Origin: CAYFUF01 sp964394795
GTDB taxonomy: Bacteria; Bacillota; Clostridia; Tissierellales; Peptoniphilaceae
Length of the DNA: 26,245 bases
Assembly: GCA_964394795.1 (NCBI GenBank)
Contig: CAYMYX010000024.1
Location: forward strand, 1 to 26,245
Direction of reading: 5' to 3'
Position 1 is the stretch's first letter. Each line of letters opens with the position of its first letter. Both the position numbers and the translations under genes were made by a program. Positions 14,481-21,958 of this stretch are shown one piece after another. The notes under the pieces are model-generated. The model did no database searches and was not told where the DNA came from. It worked only from the letters and a program-made list of their open reading frames with translations.

Positions 14481-15860
14481 CTACTTCTCTTCCGGATTAT
14501 TGACTACACCAACAAATGTAACTAACCCATCCTTATTCGTAAGCATGAAGATAAAAGGACGGTCCAAGACGAAATCAACTTCATCTGTAGGCATAGGAGC
14601 TGAAGTTTCAGCAATCGCGATAACCGTGAACGCTGCAGCTTCGACACCTTTCTCATCAACTTTGATCCGGGCTGCGTGAGTAAACTCATCAACCGCCAAG
14701 TCTTCGAAATCGCCTAGGGGACTGAAATCAGATACCGAAGCATCGAACATATCGGTGAATCCTAAGCTCTTGAGACTGTCGATCAAGCTGACATCGTAGG
14801 TGACATCAAACTTTGGTAACGATAAGTTGACTGTCTTAACCGTTACATCTTGATTATTTTTAGGCACCTGATAAATACTGTGATCCTTCAAAATCTCTTG
14901 GACATCTTCGCCTTCATTGGGTAGGATAAACCACATTTTGCCGTATGACTTCAATAATTTACTGGACGCAGTATATTTTTCTGCTTCCAGATAATCGCCT
15001 TCCAGGTTTTTCTCCTGCATGAACGGAACAGTAACCTTCGAATCTAAAGCGAAGAACTCTTTGTCTTCCGTATTTTCATCTAAGAATTCATCCATCCAGT
15101 TTGCATTGAAGTAGACTGTGGAGATGATAGCCATCAGTGTTTCCGGCTTCAACTTAATCTCTTCAGCTTCTTCCTCTAACAGGTTGCCGGTGTTTTCATT
15201 AATCCAGTCTCTCAATTCTTGAGAGTAAGCAGGGTCAGAAGTGTCTCCCGAGAACATGGAAGCATAATAGTTATCGGTAATATTCTTCAACGTATCTTGG
15301 TTGAAGTCCGCTCCCTCACGTAACCAGATTGAATTAGCTAGCACAGAAGTATATTGGCCATCATCTTGATAGTTACTTAGCCACAGATTCTTCGCGTTTT
15401 CCCTAACCTCTTCAATAGTATCTGTTTTCAGTAATTCTAGAATTTGCGCTTGCGTATTGTTAGCCGTCGTTTCAGCTAACATGGACGATGCCAAGTAGAT
15501 GGAAAGTGGTGACATTACCCCATTCTTACCTTCTTCAAAGTTTTGATCCGCAATCTGCATCAAGTACGTCTCTAGAAATTCTTGGTAGTCTTTACCATAA
15601 TCGTCACCTTCTACTTGCAGCTGCTTCTGACTTTCTTCCCATTCAGCTTGTGCTTTTTCATCGTAGCCTTCCTCATGGTTTGGATAAGGCGCCAGCTCAG
15701 GATATTCCGCTTTAGCTACAACGAAGTTGCCTCCACCATCGCTATCCAAGTTCCCACCATCCTTTTCATCCATACTCTGTTTAATCAGAAAAGCCACAAC
15801 AAATATGGCCACCATCGCTAAGGCGATAAATATCCAATTTCTCTGTCCTCTTCTATGCAT
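14481..15860 (-). CDS. Membrane-anchored serpin (serine protease inhibitor)
   Basis: A 459-aa serpin with an N-terminal hydrophobic helix (WIFIALAMVAIFVVAFLI, about 9-26) preceded by Arg/Lys, so the inhibitor domain should be displayed outside the membrane. An acidic spacer of about 60 residues follows. Serpin hallmarks: MSPLSIYLASSMLA near the start of the fold; the hinge EKGVEAAAFTV (about 403-413), whose small residues fit an inhibitory serpin; and the signature FVLDRPFIFML (about 430-440) followed by FVGVVNNP. The scissile bond lies about 9-12 residues after the hinge, near AETSAP; which residue is P1 is uncertain. The second of two adjacent ATGs (15860) has the better spacing to GGAGG. 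Confidence 0.92.
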   Translation of the reverse strand: MHRRGQRNWIFIALAMVAIFVVAFLIKQSMDEKDGGNLDSDGGGNFVVAKAEYPELAPYPNHEEGYDEKAQAEWEESQKQLQVEGDDYGKDYQEFLETYLMQIADQNFEEGKNGVMSPLSIYLASSMLAETTANNTQAQILELLKTDTIEEVRENAKNLWLSNYQDDGQYTSVLANSIWLREGADFNQDTLKNITDNYYASMFSGDTSDPAYSQELRDWINENTGNLLEEEAEEIKLKPETLMAIISTVYFNANWMDEFLDENTEDKEFFALDSKVTVPFMQEKNLEGDYLEAEKYTASSKLLKSYGKMWFILPNEGEDVQEILKDHSIYQVPKNNQDVTVKTVNLSLPKFDVTYDVSLIDSLKSLGFTDMFDASVSDFSPLGDFEDLAVDEFTHAARIKVDEKGVEAAAFTVIAIAETSAPMPTDEVDFVLDRPFIFMLTNKDGLVTFVGVVNNPEEK

Positions 15861-15920
15861 CATAAACCTCCTTTATGACGACTGCTTTAGCCGCCTTTGG
15901 ATTAATCCATCCTAAAGCTT

Positions 15921-15953
15921 TCCAATAAGATTTTTTGTCTTTCACTTATTGGA
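15921..15953. repeat. Inverted repeat upstream of the serpin gene
   Basis: TCCAATAAG (15921-15929) and CTTATTGGA (15945-15953) are a perfect 9-bp inverted repeat with a 15-nt centre, about 60-90 nt before the serpin start. It could be a regulator site or the end of the preceding transcript. No convincing serpin promoter was identified; the region runs into the assembly gap. Confidence 0.4.
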
Positions 15954-15959
15954 CAACTG

Positions 15960-16014
15960 CGAGGGTATAACTCCTCACTAATCTATAGAAATTTTTCTTT
16001 TACTCAATAATTTC
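15960..16014. repeat. 55-bp sequence duplicated on both sides of the gap, left copy
   Basis: Identical base for base to 16115-16169. It ends exactly where the N run begins. This is most likely the overlapping ends of two contigs rather than a biological repeat. Confidence 0.9.
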
Positions 16015-16114
16015 NNNNNNNNNNNNNNNNNNNNNNNNNNNNNNNNNNNNNNNNNNNNNNNNNNNNNNNNNNNNNNNNNNNNNNNNNNNNNNNNNNNNNN
16101 NNNNNNNNNNNNNN
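16015..16114. other. Assembly gap of 100 N
   Basis: Exactly 100 N, a conventional placeholder for a gap of unknown size. Because the two flanks are the same 55 bp, the true gap may be zero, with one flank copy redundant. Confidence 0.98.
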
Positions 16115-16169
16115 CGAGGGTATAACTCCTCACTAATCTATAGAAATTTTTCTTTTACTCAATAATTTC
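16115..16169. repeat. 55-bp sequence duplicated on both sides of the gap, right copy
   Basis: Exact copy of 15960-16014, starting directly after the N run. It contains the last codons and stop of the RDD-like gene. Confidence 0.9.
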
Positions 16170-16572
16170 GTATAAAGGCATTCCAAAAGGTATGAGACCG
16201 ATAGACGACCTGAAGGTGATAGAATTTCTTTCCAGGACTCCCGTCTCGATAATCCATGTAACTAAAAATAAGGATAAGCGGCAGGCCGGTGATAATAAAG
16301 AAGACTAAACTTCCAGTTGACTCATAAAATGGAAAATGATGTCCGGTAAAAACTAGCGACAAAGCGGATACCAGGAAGGTAATACTAACGAGATAGAGAA
16401 AGAAATATTGCAAGTCCTTGTATATTGACTTTCTTCGTATCGAGATAGGCGCAGGATTTTCGATATAAGGGAAATTTAAGTCATCGCTATCCTGGTCATA
16501 GTTGTCGTAGGTGTCTCGCCTGTATTCTTCTGCGTAATTTTGAGGCTTTTGCCAAGGGTCATCGTTTCGCAT
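16159..16572 (-). CDS. Short RDD-like membrane protein
   Basis: A 137-aa protein: a hydrophilic, Asp/Tyr-rich N-terminus (1-40), two hydrophobic helices (about 55-76 and 86-106), then DGSPGKKFYHLQVV and NAFIRNY at the end. The segment G-x-PGKK-x-x-x-L-x-VV followed by FIRN resembles the middle of RDD-family membrane proteins, which normally continue with another helix. Here the frame stops just after the Arg-Asn, inside the 55-bp repeat at the assembly seam. It may be naturally short, truncated, or distorted by the assembly. The ATG at 16572 has an AAGGGG site. Family call moderate. Confidence 0.55.
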   Translation of the reverse strand: MRNDDPWQKPQNYAEEYRRDTYDNYDQDSDDLNFPYIENPAPISIRRKSIYKDLQYFFLYLVSITFLVSALSLVFTGHHFPFYESTGSLVFFIITGLPLILIFSYMDYRDGSPGKKFYHLQVVYRSHTFWNAFIRNY

Positions 16573-16669
16573 GGCTTCCCCTTTCTTTTAACTTTTTATT
16601 AAACCTGAAGACATCATTCATCATATTTTTGTCTCAGAAAATTCATTAATTTTCTTAATCTTTATGGTC

Positions 16670-16698
16670 ATTATACCCCCTTGTTTCATTGAAATGGA
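16670..16698 (-). promoter_or_regulatory. Possible promoter of the RDD-like gene
   Basis: A perfect TATAAT on the minus strand (complement of 16670-16675), with only a weak TCCATT (complement of 16693-16698) 17 nt upstream. It gives a leader of about 90 nt. Confidence 0.4.
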
Positions 16699-16845
16699 GT
16701 GTATATAAATTATTAATATACATAGCTTTTAACACTTACGGGTATAGAACCCTATAGCAGTAAAGATAGATGACGTTGCAATTAATATTTTAACGAATTC
16801 AAATGTCTATAAAGTATTAATTGATACGCACTGAATTCGGTCAGA
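16699..16845. other. AT-rich intergenic stretch between divergent genes
   Basis: Part of a 419-bp gene-free region. It holds an inverted repeat TGTATAT / ATATACA (16700-16706 and 16716-16722, 9-nt centre) of unknown meaning. I see no open frame with a ribosome-binding site, no RNA gene and no mobile element here. Confidence 0.4.
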
Positions 16846-16848
16846 TTG

Positions 16849-16878
16849 TTACAACTTTATTTTTACTTGTACTATAAT
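16849..16878 (+). promoter_or_regulatory. Probable promoter of the SDR gene
   Basis: A perfect TATAAT at 16873-16878, with a weak TTACAA -35 (16849-16854) 18 nt upstream. Three TGTTAC-type words, TTGTTACA (16847-16854 region), GTAACA (16889-16894) and TTGTTACA (16902-16909), surround the start point; the last two form an inverted pair and could be a regulator site. The leader is about 105 nt. Confidence 0.5.
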
Positions 16879-16991
16879 AGTAAAGAACGTAACAGGGTAT
16901 CTTGTTACAGGCAGTCCGAATATGCCTCGCATATTCATCGAAAGCGACTCAACTAGGAGAAGCTAAACTAATACGAATTTTAGGAGGAACA

Positions 16992-17777
16992 ATGGATTTA
17001 CATTTAAAAGACAAAGTGGTAATGATTACCGGTGCAACTGGCGGAATTGGCCAAGCAGTAACTGAAGCTTTCTACAACGAAGGCGCTCGTCTAGCTGTCA
17101 CTTCAACTAAGCAAGAGAAGTTAGACAAGCTGATGGAAGCACTTGGCAACCCTAGCGAAGACCGCGTAAAAGGTTATGTCGTAGACATCACTCAAGAAGA
17201 ACAAATGAAGGATGCTATCGAACAAGCTGTTGATCACTTTGGTTCACTATACGGTATGATTGCTAACGCAGGTTACAACGGCGACTACCAAGAAACTACA
17301 GATGCTACTCAAGAAAACTTCCAAAAAGTGTTCGACGTAAACGTCTTCGGTGTTCTTTGGTCATTAAAGCATGCAATCCCTCACATGGTTGAGAATGGTA
17401 AGGGTTCAATCGTTGTTCTTGGCTCAGAAGGTTCTTACGTAGGCTCTCCAGGAATGGGCGCATACGTTGCTTCTAAGCACGCAGTAGCTGCTATCGTTAA
17501 GACAGTGAACACTGAAGTCGGTGGCAAGGGAATCAACGCAAACTTCGTTGCTCCATCAGCAGTTAAGACGGACATGATGGTCCGTATCGCTGAGAATACT
17601 TTCGGCGATAGCAAGACGCCAGAAGAAGCAGAAGAATTCTTCTCACAAGACACTTATGACAAGCGCTACGCAACGGTTGAAGAAGTTGCCGCAGCTTGCT
17701 TGTACCTCGCTTCTGAAGTTTCCGCTCATACTATGGGTTGGGGAATCCGTATCGATGGTGGTAAGCACATCATATAA
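16992..17777 (+). CDS. Short-chain dehydrogenase/reductase
   Basis: A 261-aa NAD(P)-dependent classical SDR. Visible: the cofactor glycine motif TGATGGIG (13-20), NAG (92-94), Asn117 and the catalytic Ser145, Tyr158 and Lys162 (YVASK). The C-terminus GWGIRIDGGKHII fits the family. The substrate cannot be deduced. The ATG at 16992 directly follows TAGGAGG; a longer TTG frame from 16902 would lie in the leader and is rejected. Codon choice looks more selected (many GAA, AAC, GTT, CGT) than in neighbours, hinting at high expression. It is monocistronic, with its own promoter and terminator. Confidence 0.93.
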   Translation: MDLHLKDKVVMITGATGGIGQAVTEAFYNEGARLAVTSTKQEKLDKLMEALGNPSEDRVKGYVVDITQEEQMKDAIEQAVDHFGSLYGMIANAGYNGDYQETTDATQENFQKVFDVNVFGVLWSLKHAIPHMVENGKGSIVVLGSEGSYVGSPGMGAYVASKHAVAAIVKTVNTEVGGKGINANFVAPSAVKTDMMVRIAENTFGDSKTPEEAEEFFSQDTYDKRYATVEEVAAACLYLASEVSAHTMGWGIRIDGGKHII

Positions 17778-17800
17778 GATTCGCAATAAGATTCGCAATC

Positions 17801-17838
17801 AAAAAACGGCAGTGATGAAAACATCGCTGCCGTTTTTT
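17801..17838. terminator. Bidirectional terminator between SDR and hypothetical gene
   Basis: 17801-17817 and 17822-17838 pair as AAAAAACGGCAGTGATG with CATCGCTGCCGTTTTTT (one wobble), loop AAAA, with six A before and six T after the stem. It serves both convergent genes and abuts the stop of the minus-strand gene. Confidence 0.9.
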
Positions 17839-18185
17839 CTATTCGATGATATAGGGGAAGTCGGGTAAATCTTGTGTCTTTGGATCCTCTTCGACAATCC
17901 CTAAAATTTGATTGATAGTGGATAAAACCTCCGATAGATCGTCCTCATACTTCATGGATCTATCCTTAATATCGATCTCATACCTTGCATCACCATAGCT
18001 TGCTGCTAAGCTTGCTCCTGATGGTGGGATAGTTTGCAAATCGCTATAATCCCCATCATATTGACTCATGTCCAAGTCCCTAATCAAGACCCAAACCTGG
18101 TCTTTCTGCTCATCCGTCAGCTCGATGACCATATCGTATTCAACATCCGTCCCATCATCCCAGCAAACAACTTTATCGTCTTCAT
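17839..18185 (-). pseudogene. Small acidic hypothetical protein, probable one-base frameshift after start codon
   Basis: The intact frame 17839-18132 encodes 97 aa (MVIELTDEQKDQVWVLIRDL...), with no recognised domain. Upstream of that ATG there is no ribosome-binding site, yet the same frame continues upstream with protein-like sequence (EDDKVVCWDDGTDVEYD) to near 18185. There an ATG lies 7 nt after GGGGAGG, but one frame off. One extra G after that ATG would join them as MEDDKVVCWDDGT and give a 115-aa protein. As sequenced, the ATG at 18185 reads only 22 codons. It could be a sequencing or assembly error, a real disruption, or a weakly started 97-aa gene. Function unknown. Confidence 0.55.
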
Positions 18186-18267
18186 CGTCTAACCTCCCCG
18201 TATATTATCTCTTCAAACCTTAGACAAATGGCAAGACCCTTTCCCTCACCTCATGTCGGTCAAGCGA

Positions 18268-18804
18268 CTAATCGAAAACGAAATAGGCGCGAAAACCCCT
18301 AGACGCATAATAGGAGTCTGCCCCATTGTGAAAGACAAAGACGCGGTTATAGCGTCGGTCACCAAAGAGGGCTCCGCCTAGCTTTCGAAATTCATCCGGT
18401 GTCTTCAACCAAGACTCTGTTTTTTCATCAAAGGGCTCGACCTCTTGTAAACGAAAGTACAGGTCTTCGTCGACAACTTCAACACCGAATCGTTCAGCCT
18501 CCTCCATTACGCTAGACTCAGGGGCGTTCTTCTTCCGTTTCTCCCTAGCTTCCTTATCATAGCAAAGGCTCCTTCGGCCGCTTGGGCTGGCTTTACTCAT
18601 ATCCACAACGATGGGCTTGTCTAAAGATTCAAGGACCACTAGGTCAGGTTCTCCATCCGTGTCTTCCATCCATATCATGGCCTTCTCCCAGCTATCATTC
18701 TCGGTTAGCTTAGCTTGGAAGTTTTCCCAAGACATCTTCGGATGCCTGTATATATTCGCCTCAAAGCGGGCTTGCCAAGTCGCATAATAATCTACTGAAG
18801 CCAT
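18268..18804 (-). CDS. DUF4256 family protein
   Basis: A 178-aa soluble protein matching the DUF4256 pattern: an N-terminal RFEANIYRHP, a GEPDLVVLE segment, SPSGRRSLCYDKEA, then WLKTPDEFRKLGGALFGDRR and FVFHNGADSYYASRGFR. The length fits the family. No biochemical function is known to me. The ATG at 18804 has AAGGAGG at ideal spacing. It is divergent from glpX across a 182-bp region, in which I found no clear promoter for this gene. The downstream hypothetical gene starts about 80 nt later and may be co-transcribed. Confidence 0.9.
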   Translation of the reverse strand: MASVDYYATWQARFEANIYRHPKMSWENFQAKLTENDSWEKAMIWMEDTDGEPDLVVLESLDKPIVVDMSKASPSGRRSLCYDKEAREKRKKNAPESSVMEEAERFGVEVVDEDLYFRLQEVEPFDEKTESWLKTPDEFRKLGGALFGDRRYNRVFVFHNGADSYYASRGFRAYFVFD

Positions 18805-18940
18805 AATGACCTCCTTCTACATACTATTTGCTAATTCAATCAATACCCACTGGAAGCAAGAATATGTTTGTGGCAAAGGCATGGCCCACGAATATAAATA
18901 ATTAAATTACACGTAAGCTATCTGTCGATATCTCATTTCT

Positions 18941-18948
18941 GTTAAAAT
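18941..18948 (+). promoter_or_regulatory. Possible extended -10 promoter of glpX
   Basis: TGT directly followed by TAAAAT (18943-18948) forms an extended -10 element. No good -35 lies 16-18 nt upstream. It is about 40 nt before the glpX start. Confidence 0.35.
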
Positions 18949-18986
18949 GAAAGGGAAAGTAATCGTTATCACGAAAAGGAGGAAGT

Positions 18987-19970
18987 ATGAATCGAGATTT
19001 AGGCATCAACTTATGCCGAGTCACCGAAGCGGCAGCGTTGAGTGCCGCTAAGTATCTTGGCCAAGGAAGAAAGAATGATTCCGACGGTGAAGCCGTCAGC
19101 GAAATGCGTACAATGTTTAATTATCTAGGGATTAACGGCCAGGTCGTAATCGGGGAAGGCGAAATGGACGAGGCTCCCATGCTCTACATCGGCGAACAGA
19201 TTGGTGACCCTGATGATCCTGAGCAGGTGGATATTGCCGTTGACCCTATCGATGGAACGACGTCGTTGGCGGACGGTATGCTCAATTCCATCTCCGTCAT
19301 CGCTGTGGCACCGAAAGGTTGCCTGCTCAATGCACCTGATGTGTACATGAAGAAAATAGCTGTCGGTCCTGGAGCTAAAGGCAAAATCGATATTCGCAAG
19401 TCCGTTAAGGAAAATATTGAAGCGGTGGCGGAAGCACTCGACAAGAAAGTCAGCGAAATCACCGTTTCCGTACTACGTCGGGAACGCCACAACAAATTGG
19501 TTGAAGAAATTCGAGCAACGGGTGCTCGCATTTCGATGGTTATGGATGGTGATATTCTAACCGCAATCGCAACGGCCATGGATGAAGGTAAAATCGATAT
19601 CGTCATGGGCACCGGTGGAGCACCGGAAGGTGTCATCGCAGCCGCTGCACTCAAGTGTTTGGGTGGCGACTTCCAAGGTATCTTTGCCCCATCAGACAGC
19701 GACCAGGTCCAACGGTGTCTCAAAATGGGCGTCGACTTCGAAAAGGTCTACACCATCTCCGACCTGGTCAAGGGGTCTAGCGTCCTCTTTGCCGCAACAG
19801 GCATTACCGACGGCGACTTCCTACGTGGAGTCCAATACCAACAAGAAGACGTAGCCACCACTCACTCACTACTCCTTAGAATTCCAAGCGGAACCGTTCG
19901 CTATATCGACTCGATACATAAATTGGATCAAAAGTTGTCCGACGGGTCTGACTTCTTTGAAACGGAATAA
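18987..19970 (+). CDS. glpX: Fructose-1,6-bisphosphatase, class II
   Basis: A 327-aa GlpX-type phosphatase that hydrolyses fructose 1,6-bisphosphate to fructose 6-phosphate, a gluconeogenic step in the cytosol. Signature residues: Asp33 in NDSDGEA; Glu57 in GEGEMDEAPML; the metal/substrate motif DPIDGTT (86-92); DGDILTAI; GTGGAPEGVIAAAALK; and SGTVRYI near the C-terminus. Length and start agree with the family; AAAGGAGG precedes the ATG. It is monocistronic and ends at a strong shared terminator. Confidence 0.96.
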   Translation: MNRDLGINLCRVTEAAALSAAKYLGQGRKNDSDGEAVSEMRTMFNYLGINGQVVIGEGEMDEAPMLYIGEQIGDPDDPEQVDIAVDPIDGTTSLADGMLNSISVIAVAPKGCLLNAPDVYMKKIAVGPGAKGKIDIRKSVKENIEAVAEALDKKVSEITVSVLRRERHNKLVEEIRATGARISMVMDGDILTAIATAMDEGKIDIVMGTGGAPEGVIAAAALKCLGGDFQGIFAPSDSDQVQRCLKMGVDFEKVYTISDLVKGSSVLFAATGITDGDFLRGVQYQQEDVATTHSLLLRIPSGTVRYIDSIHKLDQKLSDGSDFFETE

Positions 19971-19972
19971 AC

Positions 19973-20023
19973 AAAAAAAAAAGAGTGCATCGGTGATTTC
20001 TCACTGATGCACTCTACCTTTTT
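19973..20023. terminator. Bidirectional terminator between glpX and csbD
   Basis: A 15-bp stem (19982-19996 with 20001-20015, one G-T wobble), loop TTTC. The minus strand continues with ten T; the plus strand with ACCTTTTTA. It serves both convergent genes. Confidence 0.9.
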
Positions 20024-20025
20024 AC

Positions 20026-20349
20026 CTATTGTCTTCTGCGATCGCGAAGATCGTGGGCCATATTCTCAGCCTCATCATGATTAATCTCTAATTCATCCCT
20101 TGCGTCACGTACGTTATCATCGAGGTTTTCTCTATGCTCGCGGATTTCTCTCTCCCGGTCATCATAGTGGTCGCGGATTTCTTCTTCTCTTTCTTCCCGC
20201 TCTTCTCTGATTTCGGCTTTTTCTTTCTTAATTTCGCCTTCTAATCTCTCCTCGATGCCTTCTCTTTCCATTTGCGCGTTATCGGTGATATCGCCAATAA
20301 CTTCTTTTGCTTTACCTTTTACTCTGTCCGTAAATCCTTTATCTGCCAT
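20026..20349 (-). CDS. CsbD-like stress protein with long charged helix
   Basis: A 107-aa hydrophilic protein. The N-terminal part (FTDRVKGKAKEVIGDITDNA, then EGIEERLEGEIKKEK) matches the CsbD family, small general-stress proteins of unknown activity that are usually 60-70 aa. It is followed by about 60 residues almost entirely Arg, Glu, Asp, His and Asn (EIREEREEREEEIRDHYDD), which should form a long charged helix. The ATG at 20349 has AAGGAGG. It has its own promoter and terminator. Confidence 0.82.
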   Translation of the reverse strand: MADKGFTDRVKGKAKEVIGDITDNAQMEREGIEERLEGEIKKEKAEIREEREEREEEIRDHYDDREREIREHRENLDDNVRDARDELEINHDEAENMAHDLRDRRRQ

Positions 20350-20427
20350 TATTTCCTCCTTAGTTATTTTCTCCGTCAGGTTAGGGAATCAACCGCACCT
20401 TTCAGAGCTCTTTTTGTTTTCGCTCAT

Positions 20428-20457
20428 ATTTACCCACTAGTATCGTTTTCCTGTCAA
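20428..20457 (-). promoter_or_regulatory. Probable csbD promoter
   Basis: Minus strand TTGACA (complement of 20452-20457), an 18-nt spacer and GTAAAT (complement of 20428-20433). The word GGGTAA overlaps the -10 and is reminiscent of sigma-B promoters, but no GTTT element lies at sigma-B spacing, so sigma-A use is preferred. Confidence 0.5.
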
Positions 20458-20465
20458 CATTGGAC

Positions 20466-20501
20466 AAAAAAAGAGACAAGTACCGGGATGGCCCTTGTCT
20501 C
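20466..20501 (-). terminator. Terminator of the murT-gatD-nhaC operon
   Basis: GAGACAAG (20473-20480) pairs with CTTGTCTC (20494-20501). The minus strand continues with seven T. It lies 24 bases after the nhaC stop. Confidence 0.85.
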
Positions 20502-20524
20502 AATTATTCATTTTACTAAGTTCC

Positions 20525-21937
20525 CTAGGCAACTAGCGTGTCAGGCTCATCATCCTTAGGATCCAGCTTTTCGATTGTGAAACCGGTGAAGCCGTAGATG
20601 ATCGCAATGATTGGGTTAATGAAGCTGAGGAACATGTAAGGTAGGTAGGTTAATACCGGAACGCCCAGTGTACCTGACATGAAGATACCGCAGGCACCCC
20701 ATGGAATCAAAGGCGATGTCAACGTACCCGCATCCTCCAATGTTCTGGATAGATTCTTTGGATGGAGGTTCATCTTAGCAAATTCGGATTGGTACATCTT
20801 ACCGGTGAAGACGATGGATAGGTATTGGTCACCCGTTAGAATATTGATGGCAATCGCTGTGAATACAGTAGCCGCAATTAGACCACCTACGCCCTTGGCC
20901 AAGGATAGAATCTTTGAAGTCAACGATTCAATCATACCGGAAGCTTCCATAACACCGGCAAGACCCGACGTCATAAATACAAGGGACAACGGATTAAGCA
21001 TGGAATCCAAGCCACCGCCGCTGAGCAGACTGTCGATTGCCTCCACACCGGTTTGAGATTGGAAACCGTAGTGAGCTGCGTTGATGACTTCGCCGAAATT
21101 TGCACCTTGGAAAATCATGGCGAAGATGCCACCAAGAGTTGCACTGATTAATAGCGCTGGTAGAGCGTCGACCTTTTTAATAACCAGGACTAGAATTATG
21201 ACTGGTGGAATAAGTAAAATCGGTGAAATATAAAAAGCAGAATCTAATCCTTGTAAAATGCCATCAATGACGCTTGCATCATAGGTGCTTGATGAGTGTT
21301 GTAGACCAAAAACAGTAAATAGGGCAACCGATATGATAAATGAAGGTGTTGATGTATAGACCATGTGTCGAATGTGAGTAAACAAATCTGTTCCCGAAAC
21401 AGCGGGGGCCATATTCGTCGTATCCGACAAAGGAGACATCTTGTCACCAAAGTAAGCACCGGAAATAATTGCACCGGCAACCAAACCAACTGGAAAACCT
21501 AAGCCTCTACCGATACCCATGAGGGCGATACCTACAGTACCTACTGTAGACCAGGAACTACCAGTAGCAAGCGCGACTAAAACAGCGATGACGCAGGCTG
21601 TAGGTACGAAGATGGTTGGAGAAATTAATTGCAGACCATAGTAGGTCATCGCTGGAACAACACCGGAAAGAATCCATGTTCCGATGACGATACCAACCGC
21701 CATAAAGATAAGGAGGGACCCCATCATGGAACCCAAGGTATCAACAATAGCTTTCTCTAGTTCTTTCCACTTGTAACCATAAAGAAGGGCAATTACGCCT
21801 GCAAACATGGCCGTCAAAAGGATGGGTATATGTGCCTCTAATTCATACACATTAACGGAAATTCCTAACACGATCATCAGGAAGACAACAACCAACATTG
21901 AGATTGAAAACGGTACTTTTCTACGTTCTTTTTCCAC
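20525..21937 (-). CDS. nhaC: NhaC-family Na+/H+ antiporter
   Basis: A 470-aa membrane protein of the NhaC/MleN family, with about 11-12 hydrophobic helices. Family marks: ATGSSWSTVGTVGIALMGIG; the region GAYFGDKMSPLSDTTNMAP; GTDLFTHIRHM; and NILTGDQYLSIVFTGKMY. It probably exchanges Na+ for H+; malate/lactate antiporters of the same family cannot be excluded. The start is placed at GTG 21937, preceded by AAAGGA at good spacing; a TTG at 21952 is less likely because it overlaps that site. It follows the gatD-like stop by 21 nt, so it is third in that operon and ends at the terminator at 20466-20501. Confidence 0.9.
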   Translation of the reverse strand: MEKERRKVPFSISMLVVVFLMIVLGISVNVYELEAHIPILLTAMFAGVIALLYGYKWKELEKAIVDTLGSMMGSLLIFMAVGIVIGTWILSGVVPAMTYYGLQLISPTIFVPTACVIAVLVALATGSSWSTVGTVGIALMGIGRGLGFPVGLVAGAIISGAYFGDKMSPLSDTTNMAPAVSGTDLFTHIRHMVYTSTPSFIISVALFTVFGLQHSSSTYDASVIDGILQGLDSAFYISPILLIPPVIILVLVIKKVDALPALLISATLGGIFAMIFQGANFGEVINAAHYGFQSQTGVEAIDSLLSGGGLDSMLNPLSLVFMTSGLAGVMEASGMIESLTSKILSLAKGVGGLIAATVFTAIAINILTGDQYLSIVFTGKMYQSEFAKMNLHPKNLSRTLEDAGTLTSPLIPWGACGIFMSGTLGVPVLTYLPYMFLSFINPIIAIIYGFTGFTIEKLDPKDDEPDTLVA

Positions 21938-21958
21938 TATTTTTCCTTTCAAAGATGC

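Noticed and set aside
16902..16991. N-terminal extension of the SDR protein from TTG at 16902
   Set aside because: It starts within the leader just after the promoter and lacks a ribosome-binding site; ATG 16992 directly follows TAGGAGG and gives a normal SDR N-terminus.
17775..17798. Tandem 12-bp direct repeat (TAAGATTCGCAA twice) at the SDR stop codon
   Set aside because: A single short duplication in an untranslated spacer; no sign of function or of an insertion.
19184..19723. A 179-codon open frame on the minus strand inside glpX
   Set aside because: It is fully antisense to a clear glpX and has no ribosome-binding site or protein-like features; a shadow of codon bias.
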